Below, piece after piece: positions 7,185-15,432 of a stretch of DNA of 35,598 nucleotides. Positions within the stretch are counted from its first letter, which is position 1; the number at the start of each line of letters is the position of its first letter. This DNA comes from JAAYBY01 sp964465385 (GTDB lineage: Bacteria > Bacillota > Clostridia > Saccharofermentanales > UBA5734). The position numbers and the translations under genes are program-made. The notes below the pieces were generated by a model, which was not told where the DNA came from, did not search any database, and saw only the letters and a list, made by a program, of their open reading frames with translations. Location: contig CAYXIM010000006.1 of NCBI GenBank assembly GCA_964465385.1, forward strand, positions 1-35,598. The letters run 5' to 3'.

Positions 7185-7889
7185 ATGACCACAAAAAAAA
7201 TCATCATGATCGCTATCCTGATCTTGACAGTCACCTTATGCCTACCAGCCTGTATTGATGATGAGGACAATTCAGACACAACTGGAACCAGCAGACGACG
7301 GCCAAGACCAAGCAGAACCACAACAGCAATCATTGAAGAAGACGAAAAACCCGTCATCTATCTTTATCCGGAAGAGGAACTGGATGTTCATGTCAAACTT
7401 GATTACAAGGGAGACCTGTTGGTGACATACCCAAGCTATCACGACGGCTGGTTTGTGACGGCTTATCCAGACGGCACCCTGATCAACAAGGCAGATCAAG
7501 AAGCATATGCCTATTTGTTTTGGGAAGGAAGGGCTGACATCACCTACGATTTTTCCACCGGGTTCGTTGTGGCTGGACAGGATACAGAGCTGTTTCTCAA
7601 AGAAACACTAAAAGCCATGGGCTTGATACCAACGGAATACAATGAGTTTATTGTTTATTGGCTGCCCAAAATGATCAACCATCCCTATAACCTCATCTCT
7701 TTTCAGCAAGACGTTTACACCGATCACGCCGTTTTAGACATTACCCCCAAGCCTGACAGTATGCTGAGGGTTTTTATGGCCTTTAAGGCCCTTGACCGTC
7801 AATTAGCTGTGCCGGAACAAAGCATAGACCCCTTTATCCGACAAGGGTTTACGGTGATCGAATGGGGTGGTTGCCAAGTCTTGGATTAA
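7185..7889 (+). CDS. Lipoprotein of an uncharacterised family (KPVIYLYP motif)
   Basis: A 234-residue protein with a type II signal peptide: KK at residues 4-5, a hydrophobic core, and lipobox LPAC with the lipidated Cys near residue 23. A low-complexity linker with Arg, Thr and Ser follows (about 24-50). The globular part opens with EKPVIYLYPEEELDVHVKL and continues with TYPSYHDGW, AYPDGTL, AYLFWEG, GFVVAG, YNEFIVYWLPKM and GFTVIEWGG. I recognise this set as a recurring uncharacterised secreted domain in Bacillota, with no known function. ATG 7185 follows AGGAGCTG. It lies between the BlaI-like gene (divergent) and the RND exporter and shows no operon partner. Confidence 0.8.
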   Translation: MTTKKIIMIAILILTVTLCLPACIDDEDNSDTTGTSRRRPRPSRTTTAIIEEDEKPVIYLYPEEELDVHVKLDYKGDLLVTYPSYHDGWFVTAYPDGTLINKADQEAYAYLFWEGRADITYDFSTGFVVAGQDTELFLKETLKAMGLIPTEYNEFIVYWLPKMINHPYNLISFQQDVYTDHAVLDITPKPDSMLRVFMAFKALDRQLAVPEQSIDPFIRQGFTVIEWGGCQVLD

Positions 7890-7962
7890 TCTAGTCGCTG
7901 CCCTGAGGCATGCGCTTACTCTGCGAAGCGCGTGACGCTCTGGCCAATCAAACACCGCAAGC

Positions 7963-8009
7963 GCTTATAAGGACCCTTGCCTTCGTCGATGGCAAGGGTC
8001 CTTATAAGC
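7963..8009. repeat. Perfect 19-bp inverted repeat with 9-nt loop
   Basis: GCTTATAAGGACCCTTGCC (7963-7981) is exactly complementary to 7991-8009, with TTCGTCGAT as the loop. The stem is far longer than a normal terminator, and neither strand has a T-run after it, so a simple intrinsic terminator is unlikely. It sits 74 bp after the lipoprotein stop. It may protect mRNA 3' ends, be the core of a small interspersed element, or be a protein-binding cruciform. Confidence 0.9.
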
Positions 8010-8193
8010 TGAAAACCGGTGGCAGATCTCATGAGATGAACCTGCCTCTCATACCAGGGCGCACATATGCCACCTGCCTGGTGCATGAAAGGATCGGTTG
8101 ATGAAGCGGTCACACGTTGGATCTGCGTGTTTAGCATAAAAAACAAAAGAAGATCTTGTGCATCCTGCCTGTTTGTAGTACCATGGGCTAAGT

Positions 8194-8211
8194 CGACCGA
8201 CCAGTCGGTCG
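8194..8211. promoter_or_regulatory. TetR-family operator upstream of the RND exporter gene
   Basis: CGACCGAC-CA-GTCGGTCG is a perfect 8-2-8 palindrome of the CGACC/GGTCG kind bound by many TetR/AcrR repressors. It lies 30 bp upstream of the exporter start. The TetR gene is the last gene of the same transcription unit, so this is most likely its autoregulated operator. Confidence 0.8.
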
Positions 8212-8240
8212 GATTGTGATGTGATTGTGAGGCATGCCTT

Positions 8241-11200
8241 GTGTTAGCAAAAATGAGCGTTAGAAAACCCTATACGGTGGTTGTGGCTGTTGTGCTGGTC
8301 TTGATATTAGGCGCCATTTCCTTCATCAACCTGCAAACAGACCTGTTGCCCAGTTTTGACTTGCCTTACGTGCTTGTGATGACCACTTACCCTGGCGCCA
8401 GCCCCGAGGAGGTTGAACTGGTTGTCACCAAACCCTTGGAACAGGTCCTGGCGACGGTCAGCAACATCAAGCAAATCAACTCTGTGTCCAGTGAAAACTC
8501 CTCCATGGTCATCATGGAATTCAATAATGACACCAACATGGATTCAGCCACCATTGAGATCAATGGCCTGCTGGATCTGGTCAAGGGAGCCTGGCCAGAT
8601 GGGATCGGTTCACCCATGCTGCTCCGACTCAATCCGGACATGCTGCCCATTATGGTGGCCTCTGTGGATGTGGCAGGCATGGACATGATCCAGGTTTCAC
8701 ACACGGTGCAAGAAGATATCATTCCCTATCTGGAGAGTATCCCGGGATTGGCTTCTGTTTCTGCCACGGGTTTGTTGGAAGAGCGGTTTGAGGTTCTTTT
8801 GGAACGTGAAAAAATTGACGCCCTCAACAAAAGGCTGCTCAGGAAAGTGGATAAAGAGCTGGCCGATGCACAGGATCAACTGGACCAGGCTCAGGCGGAG
8901 CTTGAAGAGGGCCTGGCCAAGCTTTCATCCGAAGAAAATAAACAAAACGCACAGTTGGATCAGGGCCAGCAAGCGATTAAACAAGGCAAAGACCAGTTAA
9001 ATCAGGCAAAAGCAAAGATCCTGTCCGGAGAAAAAGAACTTTTACAAGCTGAAGCGGACCTGCGAGACAAGCGGCTGGAGCTTGCCGTTCAAGAAAACAA
9101 CCTTCAGGCCTTGGCAGGTGTGCTGGATGAACTTGAAAAAGGGTTGTTGGCTGCAAAGGACACCCTTGTTGACCAGCAGGACGAAACCAGGTCTGCCTTG
9201 TTGGCCTTGATGAGCAGCCTGCCTGAAGAGGTGAAAGCGGCGTTGGGCCCCAACATAGAGGCGCTTGAACAACAGCTGCAAATGGCCAACGACCTGGCTG
9301 GAACGCAGATTCAGGAGTTGCTTGGTGAACTCAAGCAAGAACTGGATCAGGGCAGCGCCCTCTTGGCGGCAGGTCTGGTTGAAATAGAAAAGGGCCTGGA
9401 GCTGCTGGGTGAAAAGAAAGAGGAGCTCTTCGAGGGCAAACAGCTTTTAGATCAACAGGCAGAAAGCTTGGGACAAAAGGAACAAGAGCTGTCAGCCGGC
9501 AAGGCCTTGATGACCCTTGAAATGGCACGAGCCAGGGAAAAGTTGACCGAAGGGGAAAGCACCCTGGCTGAAAAGAGGGTGGCATTTGAATCAGCCAGAG
9601 ATGAGGCCATGAAAAAAGCGTCTTTAGACGGGATCATCACCAAAGACATGATTGCCGGTATCCTGGCAGCGCAAAACTTTTCCATGCCGGCCGGCTCGAT
9701 CACCGATCAGGGCGGTGACCTTCTGGTTAAAGTGGGAGACCGGCTCAAAGACGAAAAAGAAATGGAAGCCCTTTTGCTTTTTGATACCGGTGAGCAAGGG
9801 CTTGGTCAAATCCACCTGAAAGATGTGGCTTCGGTCAGCCGACTGGACAACGCATCAGAGACCTACGCCCGGGTCAACGGCAACGCTGCTGTCATCCTCA
9901 ACTTTCAAAAGCAAAGCACCTTTTCCACGGCAGAAGTCACGCAGGCCATCAGGACCAAGGCAAGGGAGCTGGAAGACAGCCAGGAAGGGCTGAGCATCAC
10001 GTCTTTGATGGATCAGGGCATGTACATCGACATTGTGGTCGACTCCGTTTTGAATAACGTTCTCTACGGGGGTATTTTGGCTATTTTGGTTTTGCTCCTC
10101 TTTCTGAAAGACATCCGACCTACCTTTATCATTGCGGTTTCCATTCCTATCAGCCTTGTCTTTGCCATTGCCATGATGTATTTCACCGGGGTCAGCATCA
10201 ACATCATTTCTCTGGCTGGCCTGGCCCTGGGGGTTGGCATGCTGGTGGATAACGCCATTGTGGTGATTGAGAACATTTACCGGCTCAGGCTGCAAGGCCT
10301 GTCGACCAGAAAAGCCAGCGTTGAAGGGGCCAAAGAAATAGCCGGGGCCATCATTTCGTCCACGTTGACGACGGCTTCTGTCTTTTTGCCGATTATCTTC
10401 GTCAAAGGTATTTCCAGACAGATTTTTACGGACATGGGCTTGACCATCGCCTACTCATTGCTGGCCAGCCTGATCGTGGCGTTGACCCTGGTGCCCATGC
10501 TGGCCTCCCGGATGCTGGAAAAATCCACTGAAAAGAAAAACCGTCTGTTTAGCGGCTTCACAAAAGGGTATCTGAAGGTTTTGGGCTGGTCTTTAAAGCA
10601 CCGGGCTGCGGTCCTCTTGTTTGTGGTGGCCCTGGCTGTGCTCAGTATCATTTTGACCCTGTCTTTGGGAACCTCTTTCATTCCGGATATGGATGCCCCC
10701 CAGATGTCCTTGTCAGTTCGTCTGGATGAAGACGCCAGCAGAGCAGACTTGATCGAAGCAACGGAGGCTGTGATCGACCGGCTGATGACCCTTGATGGTA
10801 TTGAAACCATCGGTGTTTTTGAAGGCGGGGCCATGGCGGGCATGGGGGCCATGGGGGGTGGCGGCCGCAGTCGAAGCAGCATGTCGCTTTACCTCCTGCT
10901 GGATCAAAACCTGCGGGTTAAAAACAAAGACATGGAGCGGGAGATTCTGGCTGTGACGGAGGATCTGGCTATCGACCTTGGGGTGCAGTCGTCCAACATG
11001 GACCTGTCAGCCCTCAGTGGCTCCGGCATTGAGATCATGGTCAAGGGCCCCGATATTGATACCCTGCAAGACATTGCAAGCGATTTGGGCCAGCTGCTCC
11101 AGCAGATCGAAGGAACCATTGACGTGGCCTACGGCCAGGAGCAAACCCTGACTGAAATGAGGATCGTTGTGGACAAGGAAAAAGCCATGGCCAACGGGCT

Positions 11201-12125
11201 GACCGTGGCTCAGGTTTATGCCCAGCTATCTGGGTCCCTTGCCAAAGGCAAAACAGCCACGACCTTGACGGTTGACAACCAGGACTATCCCGTCATTCTT
11301 CTGGAAGACGCCACGCGCGACCTTGAAAAAAGCGATTTAAAAAACCTTCAGTTGACGGGCAGAAAGGCCGAAGAAGACGTTAACGTGCGCCTGGGTGACC
11401 TTGCCAGCATCAGAGAAGGCAGTGGCCTGGCATCTATCCGCCGCGACAAGCAAGAGCGTTACCTGTCTGTCACGGCAGGCATTGACACCGAATACAACAT
11501 CGGCCTGGTCAGCCAGGCTTTTGAGCGGGAACTGAAAAAATATGACCTGCCCCAGGGTTACAAGATTGAGCTGGCTGGCGAAAACCTGATCATCACCGAA
11601 TCCTTAAGGGATCTCATCTACATGCTTTTGCTGGCCATTGCCTTCATCTACTTAATCATGGTGGCCCAGTTCCAGTCTTTGCTTTCGCCTTTTATTGTCA
11701 TGTTCACTATCCCGCTGGCCTTTACCGGGGGCCTTATAGCCTTGTTTGTGCTGCAGTATGAAGTCAGTGTGATTTCCATGCTGGGCTTTTTGGTCTTAAG
11801 CGGTGTGGTGGTCAACAACGGCATCGTCTTTGTCGACTTCACCAACCAGCTGAGGCAAACGGGCCTTGGCAAGCAAGAAGCGTTGCTAGAGGCTGGCAGC
11901 ACGCGCTTAAGGCCCATCTTGATGACGGCCATCACCACGATTTTAGGCCTCTCCACCCTGTCTCTGGGCGTGGGGATGGGCTCGGAAATGCTGCAGCCGC
12001 TGGCTGTGGTCTCCATTGGCGGGCTGATTTACGCAACGCTGTTGACCTTGATTGTGATTCCGGTCATTTATGACTTGCTCCACAAGGAAAAAGCACAGCC
12101 CCTTGCTACGCAGGAGGAGGGTTAA
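8241..12125 (+). CDS. RND-superfamily efflux permease (AcrB/SwrC-like) with a long coiled-coil insertion
   Basis: A 1294-residue protein, about 250 longer than typical AcrB/SwrC proteins. The N-terminus SVRKPYTVVVAVVLVLILGA is the first membrane helix. The periplasmic-side porter loop is followed by a central helix bundle (residues about 600-765) with GVGMLVDNAIVVIENI carrying the proton-relay Asp, a second porter loop, and a final helix bundle (about 1120-1285). Residues about 190-460 are almost pure Glu/Gln/Lys/Leu/Ala heptads, a long coiled-coil hairpin inserted in the first porter loop. The fold resumes at AAQNFSMPAGSI. A Gly/Met-rich loop lies near 863-880. GTG 8241 has TGAGG eight bases upstream. 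No membrane fusion protein or outer channel is encoded nearby, as expected for a single-membrane cell. Substrate unknown; probably lipophilic drugs or lipids. Confidence 0.92.
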   Translation: MLAKMSVRKPYTVVVAVVLVLILGAISFINLQTDLLPSFDLPYVLVMTTYPGASPEEVELVVTKPLEQVLATVSNIKQINSVSSENSSMVIMEFNNDTNMDSATIEINGLLDLVKGAWPDGIGSPMLLRLNPDMLPIMVASVDVAGMDMIQVSHTVQEDIIPYLESIPGLASVSATGLLEERFEVLLEREKIDALNKRLLRKVDKELADAQDQLDQAQAELEEGLAKLSSEENKQNAQLDQGQQAIKQGKDQLNQAKAKILSGEKELLQAEADLRDKRLELAVQENNLQALAGVLDELEKGLLAAKDTLVDQQDETRSALLALMSSLPEEVKAALGPNIEALEQQLQMANDLAGTQIQELLGELKQELDQGSALLAAGLVEIEKGLELLGEKKEELFEGKQLLDQQAESLGQKEQELSAGKALMTLEMARAREKLTEGESTLAEKRVAFESARDEAMKKASLDGIITKDMIAGILAAQNFSMPAGSITDQGGDLLVKVGDRLKDEKEMEALLLFDTGEQGLGQIHLKDVASVSRLDNASETYARVNGNAAVILNFQKQSTFSTAEVTQAIRTKARELEDSQEGLSITSLMDQGMYIDIVVDSVLNNVLYGGILAILVLLLFLKDIRPTFIIAVSIPISLVFAIAMMYFTGVSINIISLAGLALGVGMLVDNAIVVIENIYRLRLQGLSTRKASVEGAKEIAGAIISSTLTTASVFLPIIFVKGISRQIFTDMGLTIAYSLLASLIVALTLVPMLASRMLEKSTEKKNRLFSGFTKGYLKVLGWSLKHRAAVLLFVVALAVLSIILTLSLGTSFIPDMDAPQMSLSVRLDEDASRADLIEATEAVIDRLMTLDGIETIGVFEGGAMAGMGAMGGGGRSRSSMSLYLLLDQNLRVKNKDMEREILAVTEDLAIDLGVQSSNMDLSALSGSGIEIMVKGPDIDTLQDIASDLGQLLQQIEGTIDVAYGQEQTLTEMRIVVDKEKAMANGLTVAQVYAQLSGSLAKGKTATTLTVDNQDYPVILLEDATRDLEKSDLKNLQLTGRKAEEDVNVRLGDLASIREGSGLASIRRDKQERYLSVTAGIDTEYNIGLVSQAFERELKKYDLPQGYKIELAGENLIITESLRDLIYMLLLAIAFIYLIMVAQFQSLLSPFIVMFTIPLAFTGGLIALFVLQYEVSVISMLGFLVLSGVVVNNGIVFVDFTNQLRQTGLGKQEALLEAGSTRLRPILMTAITTILGLSTLSLGVGMGSEMLQPLAVVSIGGLIYATLLTLIVIPVIYDLLHKEKAQPLATQEEG

Positions 12126-12130
12126 AAACC

Positions 12131-12739
12131 ATGCCGGACAGCGGATACAAAGAAAAGGAAAAGGCCATTTTCAGCGGCATCATTGCCTTGATCAAACAGG
12201 GAATCAACCCATACTCCATCAAGGTTTCTGATATTGCCCTGGAAGCCAATGTGGGCAAAGGCACCATCTACGATTACTTCAGCAGCAAAGAAGAAGTTAT
12301 TTCCAAGGCCATCTTGAATTACATCGGCATCCAGCTGCAGGCAGCCTATCAGCAGGTGAAAGCAAAGACGTCTTTCAAAGACAAATATTACCAGCTGCTG
12401 GATCTTCTGGTGGGCCAGGCTGAAGAAAACAAGCTCTATTGCAAACTCTTGTCCCCGCTGGGCGGCACCCAGGACTTTTACGAACACCTGGCTGCCCACA
12501 AGGCCTACTTCCTGACCAACACAACATGGATCCAAACCATTTATGAAGATCTTTTTGAGGCCGGAGAGGCGGAAGCAATCATTCAAACAGGTGACCCCGC
12601 CGATACCTTTTATCGGGAAATGGCTATAACCGGTTCATTGGCGGCATTTTTACAGTACCTGTATCGGCCACAGCCAAACGCCCAGACGGACGAAGCCAAA
12701 GCTGCTTCCTACCGGCTTCTGCTTAAAGCCCTCAACTGA
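12131..12739 (+). CDS. TetR/AcrR-family transcriptional regulator
   Basis: A 202-residue protein with the TetR N-terminal HTH (residues about 8-55): ISGII-type first helix, then IKVSDIALEANVGKGTIYDYFSS, where GKGTIYDYF is the recognition helix typical of TetR proteins. The C-terminal two thirds form the helical ligand-binding and dimerisation domain, with no close family recognised. It starts six bases after the exporter stop with GGAGGAGGG overlapping that stop, so the two genes are co-transcribed and probably translationally coupled. It very likely represses this unit through the palindrome at 8194-8211; the inducer would be an exporter substrate. Confidence 0.9.
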   Translation: MPDSGYKEKEKAIFSGIIALIKQGINPYSIKVSDIALEANVGKGTIYDYFSSKEEVISKAILNYIGIQLQAAYQQVKAKTSFKDKYYQLLDLLVGQAEENKLYCKLLSPLGGTQDFYEHLAAHKAYFLTNTTWIQTIYEDLFEAGEAEAIIQTGDPADTFYREMAITGSLAAFLQYLYRPQPNAQTDEAKAASYRLLLKALN

Positions 12740-12774
12740 TCTGTTTTTCGTTAGAAAAAAAACCTGGCTCCTGA

Positions 12775-12921
12775 TGCGTTTTAAAGCTTCTGACGGTTGC
12801 ACGCATTGTCCGCCACATCAAGGCAGGCCAGCAGGAAAAAGATGACGGCCTGAACCTGCTGCTGGCAGGTTTTTCATGGTCGATGCTGCCAGCTGGGGTG
12901 TTGTTCAACCTGTTTTTTTAA
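12775..12921 (+). pseudogene. Protein-like open frame without a start codon, possible gene remnant
   Basis: After a TGA at 12772 this frame is open for 48 codons and reads like protein: RIVRHIKAGQQEKDDGLNLL, then AGFSWSMLPAGVLFNLFF and a stop. It has no plausible start codon or ribosome site, so at most it is the C-terminal scrap of a lost membrane protein gene. A hairpin at 12853-12874 lies inside it. No homologue is recognised; chance is a real alternative. Confidence 0.2.
12853..12874 (+). terminator. Possible terminator after the RND-tetR unit
   Basis: AACCTGC-TGCTG-GCAGGTT followed by TTTC: a 7-bp perfect stem with a 5-nt loop and a short T-run, 114 bp beyond the TetR stop codon. It is weak because of the short T-run. 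Confidence 0.45.
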
Positions 12922-13161
12922 ACCACATCATTTCGTTATCGTATCATTGCCGTTCAAGTGACGTCTATGCCCACGATCAACCCACCGGTGTATCCCGTTT
13001 AATAACAGGCTTGGGATAATCAGTCTGTGCTACCTTCTTAAAAACAATCATTTGCGTAAACGGGTATCAGCTTAGCTGGAAGCACCTGATGGGTTTCTGA
13101 ACGCCTGGTCTTGGCATCGTCTTTGATCAGGGCACCCCGAACAGAAGCCTTTGACGCCAAA

Positions 13162-13195
13162 CAATAAACGGTGGACGTCCGCCCACCGTTTATTG
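13162..13195. terminator. Bidirectional terminator-like hairpin between convergent genes
   Basis: CAATAAACGGTGG pairs perfectly with CCACCGTTTATTG (13-bp stem, 8-nt loop). A/T residues lie at the stem base on both strands, so either transcript would end in a GC stem with U-rich 3' side. It is placed between the plus-strand tetR unit and the minus-strand lipoprotein gene that converge here. Confidence 0.6.
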
Positions 13196-13256
13196 GTGAT
13201 CTGTTTGTGGTCACCGTCATGCCAAAAAACACGGCGATGTTTTCAGCTGGCGTCCA

Positions 13257-14288
13257 TCAACCCCAGGCCGGGATTTCTCGAAACAAGGATCTGTCTTCGT
13301 AATAGGAATAGCTTTTGTCTAAGAAGAGCCAACCTTCGTTGCCCTGGTTGTCAGCCACATACAGGTAAACGGCACGGCTGTCCGACGCATCACCGTTGTC
13401 GTCCTCGCGGGGTCCTTCCTGGCAGTAGCCGTGGTTGAGGGGGATAATCTGAAGGATGTTGATGGTGTCGCCGGTTTCTAAGGTGCGAATGATGGGAGAG
13501 CCTGAAAAGCTGTCCTCATAGAGAGGGATTCGTGCCGTGAGTTCATAGCTGTACTCCAGCGAGTAAATGGCCAAAGAGAAGGTGTCAGTGGGGATGGCTG
13601 CCACCTGACCCTGGTTATACATGTAAGGGATTTCGATGTAAAAGGACCCGATGAACTCATTGTGCTGGTTTGACAGCATAAAGAAGGTGCCATCTCCCGT
13701 TTCACCGGTGATTTCCACCGTCCCAAAACATGCCAAGGCCTGGTTGTTGTCGCTTGTGGCAACAACGGTCAGCTGGCCGTCCGCGTAGGTTTGAAACTCG
13801 GTGTAGGTGATCACATAATTTTCAATGTGCTCACCTAAAAGCAAATTCAACCCTTTTTCACCCGCGTCAAGATCCGCAATGGTGTAAAGGGCCCCAAAGC
13901 CGCTCATTTGTCGCCGGTAGATCTCCTCATCGTTGACCATGAGAACAACATCCGTGTCCCAATCATCTCCATGGCTGTAGCGTATCTTTTCCGCTTGCCC
14001 ATCCCCGTCCAGGTCAAAGTAATAGTCCTGATCGGGCTCCAGAAGCATGGCGTCTATCGCCTTTTGGGCAGGCTCTTGATTCGTTTCACGCGTGGTTGTC
14101 TCTTCTTGGCTTGTTGTGCTTTCAGCGCTCTCTTCAGATTCTTCTTTTTTGGGTCGTCGGGTGCTGGACGCTTGCGATCCGTCTTCGGTTTGAGACCCCA
14201 GCCAGTGACCGAGTTTGTCGATGCTGCAGGCGGATAAAAACACACTGAACACGAGCACAAGAACCACAAATATAATTTTCTTAGACAT
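13257..14288 (-). CDS. Secreted lipoprotein with Ser/Thr/Glu-rich linker, function unknown
   Basis: A 343-residue protein. Residues 1-21 form a lipoprotein signal (KK, hydrophobic core, lipobox LSAC), followed by a long linker rich in Ser, Thr, Glu and Arg (about 35-75). The globular domain contains YYFDLDGDGQAEKIRYSHGD, a DxDxDG loop of the kind that binds calcium in dockerin, EF-hand or FG-GAP-like repeats, then ADLDAGEKGLNLLLGEH, which has a similar spacing. The C-terminal 60 residues (GWLFLDKSYSYYED) look SH3-like. ATG 14288-14286 is preceded by AGGAAGG. No known family name can be given. It is monocistronic and divergent from the ABC-PASTA operon, so both share the promoter region 14289-14492. 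Confidence 0.8.
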   Translation of the reverse strand: MSKKIIFVVLVLVFSVFLSACSIDKLGHWLGSQTEDGSQASSTRRPKKEESEESAESTTSQEETTTRETNQEPAQKAIDAMLLEPDQDYYFDLDGDGQAEKIRYSHGDDWDTDVVLMVNDEEIYRRQMSGFGALYTIADLDAGEKGLNLLLGEHIENYVITYTEFQTYADGQLTVVATSDNNQALACFGTVEITGETGDGTFFMLSNQHNEFIGSFYIEIPYMYNQGQVAAIPTDTFSLAIYSLEYSYELTARIPLYEDSFSGSPIIRTLETGDTINILQIIPLNHGYCQEGPREDDNGDASDSRAVYLYVADNQGNEGWLFLDKSYSYYEDRSLFREIPAWG

Positions 14289-14423
14289 GGCCCTGACCTT
14301 CCTTTTTAGCTTCTTGCTTTGATCCTATCCCATATACCAGCTGTATTTAAAGTATAGTATGTTACGGTTGTTTGAGCCATCGCTGTTTTACAGGCAAAAA
14401 ACACATGCTTTATCGAAAAGAAG

Positions 14424-14432
14424 TGCTATACT
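14424..14432 (+). promoter_or_regulatory. Extended -10 promoter for the ABC-PASTA operon
   Basis: TGCTATACT matches the TGn-TATAAT extended -10 with one mismatch. The -35 region is poor. It would start RNA near 14439, about 54 nt before the ATPase start. The minus-strand lipoprotein promoter must lie in the same interval. Confidence 0.5.
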
Positions 14433-14492
14433 TGAACAGAAAACAAAAGCCCATTCAACCCGAACGACCGTCTGTGACAGGAGCTGATAAGC

Positions 14493-15413
14493 TTGGAATT
14501 GCTGAAGATTGAGGGCCTGGAAAAAACCATCAAAAAAAGAAAAATCCTGAAAGGGTTTTCCTTGACGGTGAATGCTGGTGAAATTGTCGGTTTTTTGGGG
14601 CCTAACGGTGCTGGCAAAACGACGACCATCAAGATGATCCTGGGCCTCTTCAGCATCACGGCCGGCCGGATCAGCATTTGCGGTCATGACATCGTGCGCG
14701 ATTTCACACGGGCCATGGCCAATGTGGGCGGCATTGTGGAAAACCCAGACCTCTATAAGCGCCTGAGTGGCCGGGAGAACCTGGCCTACTTTTCGTCCAT
14801 GCATGCGGGCGTTTCGAAAGACAACATTGATGAGGTCGTTAAACTGGTTAAAATGGCTGATCGAATCGATGACAAGGTCAAGACGTATTCCCTGGGTATG
14901 TGCCAACGCATCGGGATTGCCCAGGCTTTGCTGCATAACCCCCGCCTGCTGGTTTTAGACGAGCCCACCAATGGCTTGGACCCGCTGGGCATTAAAGAAT
15001 TGCGCGACTTGCTCCAATACCTGGCCAGGCATGCCGGTGTCGGGGTTTTCATCTCAAGCCACCTGCTGGCAGAGATGGAGTTGATGTGTGACCGCATCTA
15101 CATCATTGATAACGGCGCCATGATCGGAGAAAAGGCCATCAACAACAAGGACGTGATCGATGGCCTGTTCCATGACTACGTGCTTGATGCCTCCGATCAA
15201 GCCAAAGCCCAGGCTTTGCTCCAAGACATGGGTCTGGCCTCTACGTTGACAGACGAAGGGATTGGTTTTTCAGCCAGACGGGAGGACATCCCTGGGCTGG
15301 TCAAAAAACTGGTTGAGCAGGGCACCGATATTTTTGCCGTGAACCAGAAGCACCACTCTCTGGAACAGGATTTCCTGTCCATGACTGTTGGCTCTAAAGG
15401 CCAAATCGAATGA
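14493..15413 (+). CDS. ABC transporter ATP-binding protein (BcrA/CcmA-like)
   Basis: A 306-residue ATPase. Walker A GPNGAGKTTTIKM lies near residue 40, the signature is YSLGMCQRIGIAQ (the SxGMxQR variant of bacitracin-type exporters), Walker B is LLVLDEPTNGLDP, and the switch His is in ISSHLLAEME. A C-terminal accessory segment of about 80 residues follows the nucleotide-binding domain. The start is TTG 14493, supported by AGGAG nine bases upstream. Together with the next gene it makes an ABC-2-type exporter, and the third gene adds a PASTA protein. BcrA-type ATPases commonly serve peptide-antibiotic resistance or export; the substrate here is not known. Confidence 0.93.
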   Translation: MELLKIEGLEKTIKKRKILKGFSLTVNAGEIVGFLGPNGAGKTTTIKMILGLFSITAGRISICGHDIVRDFTRAMANVGGIVENPDLYKRLSGRENLAYFSSMHAGVSKDNIDEVVKLVKMADRIDDKVKTYSLGMCQRIGIAQALLHNPRLLVLDEPTNGLDPLGIKELRDLLQYLARHAGVGVFISSHLLAEMELMCDRIYIIDNGAMIGEKAINNKDVIDGLFHDYVLDASDQAKAQALLQDMGLASTLTDEGIGFSARREDIPGLVKKLVEQGTDIFAVNQKHHSLEQDFLSMTVGSKGQIE

Positions 15414-15432
15414 GAGAAAAGGGGTTGCCGCA

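Noticed and set aside
8241..12125. Possibility that the coiled-coil segment is a gene fusion or assembly chimera
   Set aside because: The frame is continuous, composition is even and the porter fold resumes at the expected motif, so an insertion in one protein is the simpler reading.
13038..13232. 64-residue minus-strand frame containing the 13162-13195 hairpin
   Set aside because: The hairpin explains the structure as a terminator between convergent genes; no other coding evidence.
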